A stretch of 29,084 bases of DNA. It comes from an uncultured Bacilli bacterium (GTDB lineage: Bacteria > Bacillota_I > Bacilli_A > RF39 > UBA660). This document shows positions 25,413 to 29,084 of this stretch, one piece after another; position 1 is the first letter of the stretch, and each line of letters begins with the position of its first letter. The notes below the pieces were generated by a model. The model was not told the origin of the DNA. It searched no databases and saw only the letters and a list, made by a program, of their open reading frames with translations. Made by a program: the position numbers and the translations under genes. The DNA lies in contig CAJUIY010000023.1 in NCBI GenBank assembly GCA_910586865.1, positions 1-29,084 on the forward strand. The letters are read 5' to 3'.

Positions 25413-26297
25413 ATGTCTAATATTACAAAACAACCACATTATGTTTATAGAAAATATTTAAAACCATGGACTCAACAAGAAAAGATTTACTGTTTAAGGA
25501 ATAATAAAAAAATATTTTTTACAAACATTATGAATATAGCGAAAGAAAATTATTTTTATGAATTCAAACTATGTACTGATAAAGAAATTGAAATGGGGAG
25601 ATATTTTGCAAAAAATTCTTGTGATAGTTTAATGCATATATATGAAAAACTCAACAGGGAACTAAAAGAAGCTTATAATATTTCAAATAACACAACAAAA
25701 AATGAAATAATTGAATTTGCAAGACAAAGCGAAGAAAAGTACTTTAATTGCATGGTAGAAGATAGATTAAATCCAACGTTAAATCTATTATATAAAGAAG
25801 ACTTTTCTTTTTTAGAAAATGAAATTAACTCTATGCAATTTTTTCATGCAATTGCAGAACAATATTGTCGAACAAAAAAAATTAAAGAGAATACTAATAA
25901 TATGTGTTTAGAATTAAATGATCGTGATATAAGAGGAGATAATATATGGTTTTTAATTCGCCATAGTATTGCATTTAAAATAGGTTTATCACTATTTCAA
26001 GAAAAATATCAAGTCTGTTTGTTAAAAAATGAAAATTGTAATTTTATAACTTCAGATCAACCTGTAATAAATTTTCATAGTGATTTTAATGGTATACCAA
26101 CTGAATTTGAATTATATTATCCTATTTCACCATCATTAGCGCTAATGATTTCAAAACAAGAAAAATATCTAGATAAAAATGTTATAACAATTGATGATGA
26201 TGAAGCTATAAAATGGAATGATTTGATTGCTAAATTATCATATAATCAAATATATTCTCATAAAAAAGAACTTTTAGAAAAATACATAGCAAAATAA
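25413..26297 (+). CDS. DUF4238 family protein
   Basis: A 294-residue soluble protein. The N-terminal KQPHYVYRKYLKPWTQQEKIYCL, the NIAKENYFYE segment and the C-terminal NFITSDQPVINF followed by YYPISPSLALMIS fit what I know of DUF4238. The family's biochemical role is not established; members often occur in accessory and defence-rich regions. AGGTGATT precedes the ATG, 27 bases after the recombinase stop, so it may share its transcript. It fills the slot between integrase and attachment site, where cargo genes are often gained. Confidence 0.75.
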   Translation: MSNITKQPHYVYRKYLKPWTQQEKIYCLRNNKKIFFTNIMNIAKENYFYEFKLCTDKEIEMGRYFAKNSCDSLMHIYEKLNRELKEAYNISNNTTKNEIIEFARQSEEKYFNCMVEDRLNPTLNLLYKEDFSFLENEINSMQFFHAIAEQYCRTKKIKENTNNMCLELNDRDIRGDNIWFLIRHSIAFKIGLSLFQEKYQVCLLKNENCNFITSDQPVINFHSDFNGIPTEFELYYPISPSLALMISKQEKYLDKNVITIDDDEAIKWNDLIAKLSYNQIYSHKKELLEKYIAK

Positions 26298-26299
26298 AA

Positions 26300-26342
26300 T
26301 TACTTTTGTTCCACAGATGTCTATTTTGTGGAACAAAAGTAA
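26300..26342. repeat. Perfect 16-base inverted repeat beside attR
   Basis: TTACTTTTGTTCCACA (26300-26315) and its exact complement (26327-26342) are separated by 11 bases, directly after the DUF4238 stop. There is no T-run on the plus strand; on the minus strand a U-rich tract (ATTTTATTTT) follows. It may be a terminator in one or both directions, or a protein site near the element end 18 bases away. Confidence 0.6.
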
Positions 26343-26359
26343 AAAAATAATATATTACT

Positions 26360-26410
26360 AATGGTAAATGAACCCATCAGGTGGCGAAGGTGCAGAAGTA
26401 GTCTATGCTC
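26360..26410. other. attR, right junction of the element
   Basis: The element arm AATGGTAAATGAACCC (26360-26375) is followed by TCAGGTGGCGAAGG and then amidase sequence (TGCAGAAGTAGTC). The codons across the core (TCA GGT GGC GAA GGT) encode the same SGGEG as the left junction (TCT GGA GGG GAA GGG), although the bases differ. Confidence 0.75.
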
Positions 26411-27194
26411 TAAGAAATAATGATACTCTAGCTAATATGGTTTTAAATAATATAGGAGACGAAGGTCAAATCAAAAGAAAAGTCTATCAAAGAAGATTAC
26501 CAGAAGATCCCAGTAAAGATTACTATTATATTATAAGAGAAACAGATCCAGCAGAATCCATTTTAGTAGAATATGGATTCATTGACAATCAAAAAGACTT
26601 AAATAAACTACAAAATAAATTAACGGACTATGCGGAAGGGGTTGTAAAAGCAATTGCAAATTATACAAATACCCCATATACTCCTCCCGGACAGTCATCA
26701 ACGGAAGGAAACTATTATATCGTAGCAAAAGGAGATACCTTATGGTCCATAGCTAATAAATTTAATATTCCAGTTGAGACATTAAAATCGATGAATAATC
26801 TAACTTCTAACACTATATTTATTGGACAACAATTAAAAGTACCATCAAGTGATACCGTATATATAGTACAAAAGGGAGACTCTTTATGGTCCATAGCCAA
26901 TAAATATGGTATCACAGTAGATGAATTAGTAAATTACAATAATCTTTCTTCTCTTACCATCACAATTGGTCAAGAGTTAAGAATTCCAGCAGGAGTAACA
27001 CAAAATCCAGTTATCTATACCGTTCAAAGAGGAGATACCTTATGGTCTATAGCTAATAAATATGGTATTACAGTAGATGAACTAATTAATTATAATAATT
27101 TACCTTCTTCTACTATTAGTATTGGTCAAGAGTTAAAAATCCCAACAGGAGAAGTTGCTAATCCTACTACCTATACAGTCCAAAGTGGGGATAC
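26386..27194 (+). pseudogene. N-acetylmuramoyl-L-alanine amidase, 3' part with LysM repeats, truncated
   Basis: This continues the amidase from SGGEG: AEVVYALRN, the C-terminal half of the catalytic domain with ILVEYGFIDN, whose Glu is the conserved catalytic residue of Amidase_3 enzymes, and then a linker (TPYTPPGQSST). Three LysM modules follow (about 26710-26850, 26851-26991, 27004-27153); these bind peptidoglycan. A fourth stops after TYTVQSGDT (27169-27194), where LWSIANKYG would be expected. An ATG at 26368 inside the element opens this frame but has no good ribosome binding site. Neither half alone has a full active site. Confidence 0.88.
26710..27194 (+). repeat. Tandem LysM-coding repeats
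   Basis: Three full units of roughly 150 bases and the start of a fourth, each with the core GDTLWSIANKYG. Units 2 and 3 are nearly identical in protein. Such repeats can recombine, and the break in unit 4 should be judged with that in mind. Confidence 0.85.
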
Positions 27195-27233
27195 AATTTT
27201 TATGGGGAATAATGAGTATCAATATTGTTATTT

Positions 27234-27261
27234 AAGGCATTTTAAAGAAAAATGTCTTTTT
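27234..27261 (+). terminator. Terminator between the amidase remnant and the NTPase gene
   Basis: AAGGCATTTT (27234-27243) pairs with AAAATGTCTT (27249-27258) over ten positions with one G-U, followed by a T-run. It argues against a real amidase-NTPase fusion. Confidence 0.6.
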
Positions 27262-27264
27262 ATA

Positions 27265-27273
27265 TGGTATAAT
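27265..27273 (+). promoter_or_regulatory. Extended -10 promoter of the KAP-like NTPase gene
   Basis: TGGTATAAT (27265-27273) directly follows the terminator; the -35 zone is weak. The distance to the ATG at 27310 is 36 bases. Confidence 0.55.
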
Positions 27274-27309
27274 TATATGGAAATTAAGGGGTTTATAGGA
27301 GGTTTTATA

Positions 27310-28995
27310 ATGGTTATTACAGATTTAAAAGATAAATTAGATAATGAATTCCAAAAACACTATAATATTATTCTTATTAATGGAACTTGGGGAATAGGGA
27401 AAACATATTATTTAAAAGAATATTTAAAAAGTAGAAAGTATATTTATGTGTCTTTATTTGGAATTGATAAATTAGAAGGAATTAAATCTGCAATTTATTA
27501 TGAATTAAATAAAATAGGTGCAAGTATTAATGAATTTATTAATAATAATTCAAATAGAGATATTGGAATATCATTTTTAACAATACCAATTCCAAATGTT
27601 AGTTCAGATATTGAGAAAAAAATACGAAAAAAATTAAAAAAAGAAAGTCTAATTTTGGTTATAGATGATTTAGAAAGAAAGAGCGATAATATAAATGTTA
27701 AGGAATTGCTTGGCTTTATAGAATCAATGAGTGAAATTGAGAATATAAAAATAATTATTGTTGCAAATGAGGAACAAATAAAAGAGAAAGAAGTTTACGA
27801 CAGTTTCAAAGAAAAAGTTATTAATAAAACATATAATATCACTCGATATTCAGAAGATGCAGTAAAAATAATTAGTAAGCAGTTATTAGATGATAATCCA
27901 ATTGAAAATATCATAAGTAATGATGATTTTTATAATTCTATAAATAATATTTTATCAAATCATAAAATTAAAAATTTAAGAACATTAAGAAAATCAATCT
28001 TATTTACAAAAATATTTCTTGAAAAATTTGATAATAAGATACTAAAAAATAATGATAAGTTAGAATTAATAAGGATATGTTTTGCAGTTGTTATAGAGGA
28101 TTGTGATAATTTATATTATAAATTAGAAAAAGATACATCTTTAGAAGAATGTATTTTAAAGCATTATTTTAACGATACTTTTATAAATGGTAAGTTAGGT
28201 ATCATAAGACCAATAATAAATATTTATAATGATGAGAATACCGAAGTTAATTATAAGAAGGCATTAGATTATTATATTGGAAAGTATAGTGTGACAACTA
28301 GTGAAAAGGACATATTTTATTGTAGTGAGCAAGAAGTTGAACAAAGACTGAATAATTTTGTTGACAATAATATCAAGAAAATTAACAATAAAATTGATAT
28401 TAATATTTGGTTTAAAGAATTTAATAATTTGTATCCGTGGGCAAAAAAAATAAACAAATCAAATTTATTTGATAAAAACGAGATTATAAGTGCAATAGAA
28501 AAGTATGTAGAAAAGATAAATGTTAATAATAATTTATATAATCTAATTGATAAAACAATGCCTTTTCATATATCACATGATGATATAAAAGAATATTATA
28601 AAATTGTAAAAATCAAAATATCACAGTTTTATTTTAATAAACTAATTGAGAAAATAATTTATTCTATAAAATTAAAAAATTATGATACTGATTTAATGAG
28701 AGATTTATTTGAAACATTAGATAATTCTTATTTAATTGAAGACAGTGTTAGAAAAAATATCATAAAGAAAATAGAAGAAAACAATTTTTTTATTCCAAAT
28801 ATAAACGGGGATATAACAGAAAATCAATGGAGTTGGTGTCATGTTATTTGGGAAAGATGTTCTATTATGTCAGATGTATCTATAAAAAGTAAATTATATA
28901 ATATTAGTCAAAAAATAATGAAAAAATATACTATTATTGGAAAATACAGAATCAATTCATTGAACGAACAATATAATATTAATAATAAAAATTAA
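27310..28995 (+). CDS. KAP-like P-loop NTPase, probable defence protein
   Basis: A 561-residue protein. Walker A GTWGIGKT (25-32) and Walker B LILVIDDLER (114-123) lie in an AAA/KAP-like NTPase domain that opens with HYNIILINGTWG; IKIIIVANEEQI would be the sensor strand and RTLRKSILF a later helix. The C-terminal 300 residues are helical, Asn/Lys-rich and not assignable. No membrane segments stand out, unlike classic KAP proteins. The frame is open upstream into the amidase remnant, but AGGAGG (27297-27302), the promoter and the terminator fix the start at ATG 27310. Very AT-rich composition suggests acquisition. Related NTPases occur in phage-defence loci; here function is inferred only from domain and setting. 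Confidence 0.78.
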   Translation: MVITDLKDKLDNEFQKHYNIILINGTWGIGKTYYLKEYLKSRKYIYVSLFGIDKLEGIKSAIYYELNKIGASINEFINNNSNRDIGISFLTIPIPNVSSDIEKKIRKKLKKESLILVIDDLERKSDNINVKELLGFIESMSEIENIKIIIVANEEQIKEKEVYDSFKEKVINKTYNITRYSEDAVKIISKQLLDDNPIENIISNDDFYNSINNILSNHKIKNLRTLRKSILFTKIFLEKFDNKILKNNDKLELIRICFAVVIEDCDNLYYKLEKDTSLEECILKHYFNDTFINGKLGIIRPIINIYNDENTEVNYKKALDYYIGKYSVTTSEKDIFYCSEQEVEQRLNNFVDNNIKKINNKIDINIWFKEFNNLYPWAKKINKSNLFDKNEIISAIEKYVEKINVNNNLYNLIDKTMPFHISHDDIKEYYKIVKIKISQFYFNKLIEKIIYSIKLKNYDTDLMRDLFETLDNSYLIEDSVRKNIIKKIEENNFFIPNINGDITENQWSWCHVIWERCSIMSDVSIKSKLYNISQKIMKKYTIIGKYRINSLNEQYNINNKN

Positions 28996-29030
28996 ATGAT
29001 CAAAATTTTAGGTTAGTGTAGAATAAGTGT

Positions 29031-29044
29031 GGAGATTTTTCTCC
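29031..29044 (+). terminator. Weak hairpin after the NTPase gene
   Basis: GGAGA-tttt-TCTCC lies 36 bases after the stop but without a T-run. It may be a weak terminator; the remaining bases to the window end show nothing else. Confidence 0.3.
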
Positions 29045-29084
29045 TAAAAAATAAGATTTATAATTAAATTTATTTTAATTCTTG

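Larger units (their letters stand above)
10973..26390 (+). mobile_element. Integrated element of about 15.4 kb with large serine recombinase and defence cargo
   Basis: The boundaries come from the split amidase: left half and right half join in frame over the shared GAAGG (10973-10977 and 26386-26390), an offset of 15,413 bases. Joining the two ends gives a palindromic attP: AATGGTAAATGAACCC (26360-26375) against the reverse complement of 10976-10991, 14 of 16 matching. The exact crossover dinucleotide may be the shared GG a few bases to the left. Cargo: DUF6414-like, AAA+ and Fic genes, type I RM, helicase, iterons with RHH and Rep-like genes, recombinase, DUF4238. All genes point the same way and the DNA looks more AT-rich than the left flank. 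No relaxase, coupling protein or phage structural gene is seen, so it is not self-transmissible by visible means. Confidence 0.88.

Noticed and set aside
10973..26390. Element as a prophage or a full ICE
   Set aside because: No capsid, terminase, tail or lysis genes, and no relaxase, coupling ATPase or mating-pair genes are visible; only integrase, plasmid-like control genes and cargo.
26715..26915. Minus-strand open frame opposite the LysM repeats
   Set aside because: It is the mirror of conserved LysM codons; repeats in its protein (LLAMDHKxSPF) only reflect the LysM repetition.
26368..28995. One open frame from the amidase/LysM remnant into the KAP-like NTPase, as if a single 875-residue fusion
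   Set aside because: A terminator, an extended -10 promoter, AGGAGG and a good ATG at 27310 lie between the two parts, the LysM4 unit is cut mid-motif, and the linker (IFMGNNEYQYCY) looks like translated non-coding DNA. Two separate units are more likely.
1..29084. tRNA or rRNA genes, including a tRNA as integration target
   Set aside because: No cloverleaf-like GC-rich stretch with a TTCGAnTC T-arm was seen, and the element's target is clearly the amidase gene.

Overview
The window is very AT-rich DNA, mostly with AGGAGG-type ribosome binding sites and TATAAT-type (often extended, TGnTATAAT) promoters. The gene content is an FHA-containing EssC, a YukD-like protein, a SpoIID-type protein, a membrane-anchored HtrA and an amidase with LysM repeats. 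Together these point to a low-GC Gram-positive of the Bacillota (Bacilli/Erysipelotrichia-like or similar gut lineage). Species cannot be assigned from the sequence alone.

Left part (1-10700), resident chromosome. A type VIIb secretion segment comes first: EssC ATPase, a YukD/EsaB-like ubiquitin-fold protein and two small helical proteins, ending in a terminator. Then two minus-strand genes (zinc-dependent phospholipase C family, then SpoIID/LytB family), a plus-strand pair that overlaps by 11 bases (Abi_2-type HEPN protein, then HtrA protease with PDZ), and a minus-strand membrane-anchored protein of unknown function.

Middle part (about 10973-26390), an integrated mobile element of about 15.4 kb. 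It splits an N-acetylmuramoyl-L-alanine amidase gene: the 5' part is at 10700-10978 and the 3' part begins at 26386, in the same reading frame. The element encodes a large serine recombinase, and its joined ends rebuild a palindromic attP with 16-base arms that match at 14 positions. All its genes are on the plus strand. They are: a DUF6414-like protein, a Clp-type AAA+ ATPase and a Fic protein in one tight operon; a complete type I restriction-modification system (HsdR, HsdM, HsdS) followed by a RecD/UvrD-type helicase with a large unknown N-terminus; a plasmid-like module (iteron-like repeats, a structured leader, a ribbon-helix-helix protein and a short replication-initiator-like winged-helix protein); two tiny ORFs; the recombinase; and a DUF4238 protein. 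No relaxase or conjugation gene is visible. The element therefore looks like a defence-carrying integrative element with a plasmid-derived replication/control module.

Right part (26386-29084). The amidase 3' portion carries three complete LysM repeats, and a fourth is broken off after its first residues at about 27194. A terminator, an extended -10 promoter and a KAP-like P-loop NTPase of 561 residues follow. The continuous frame from amidase to NTPase is best read as chance. The NTPase has its own promoter, ribosome binding site and start, and probably marks a second insertion into the same amidase gene that continues beyond the window.

The most promising candidates for an undescribed system are the DUF6414/AAA+/Fic operon, the helicase linked to the type I RM genes, and the amidase gene as a double insertion target whose coding capacity could be restored by excision.
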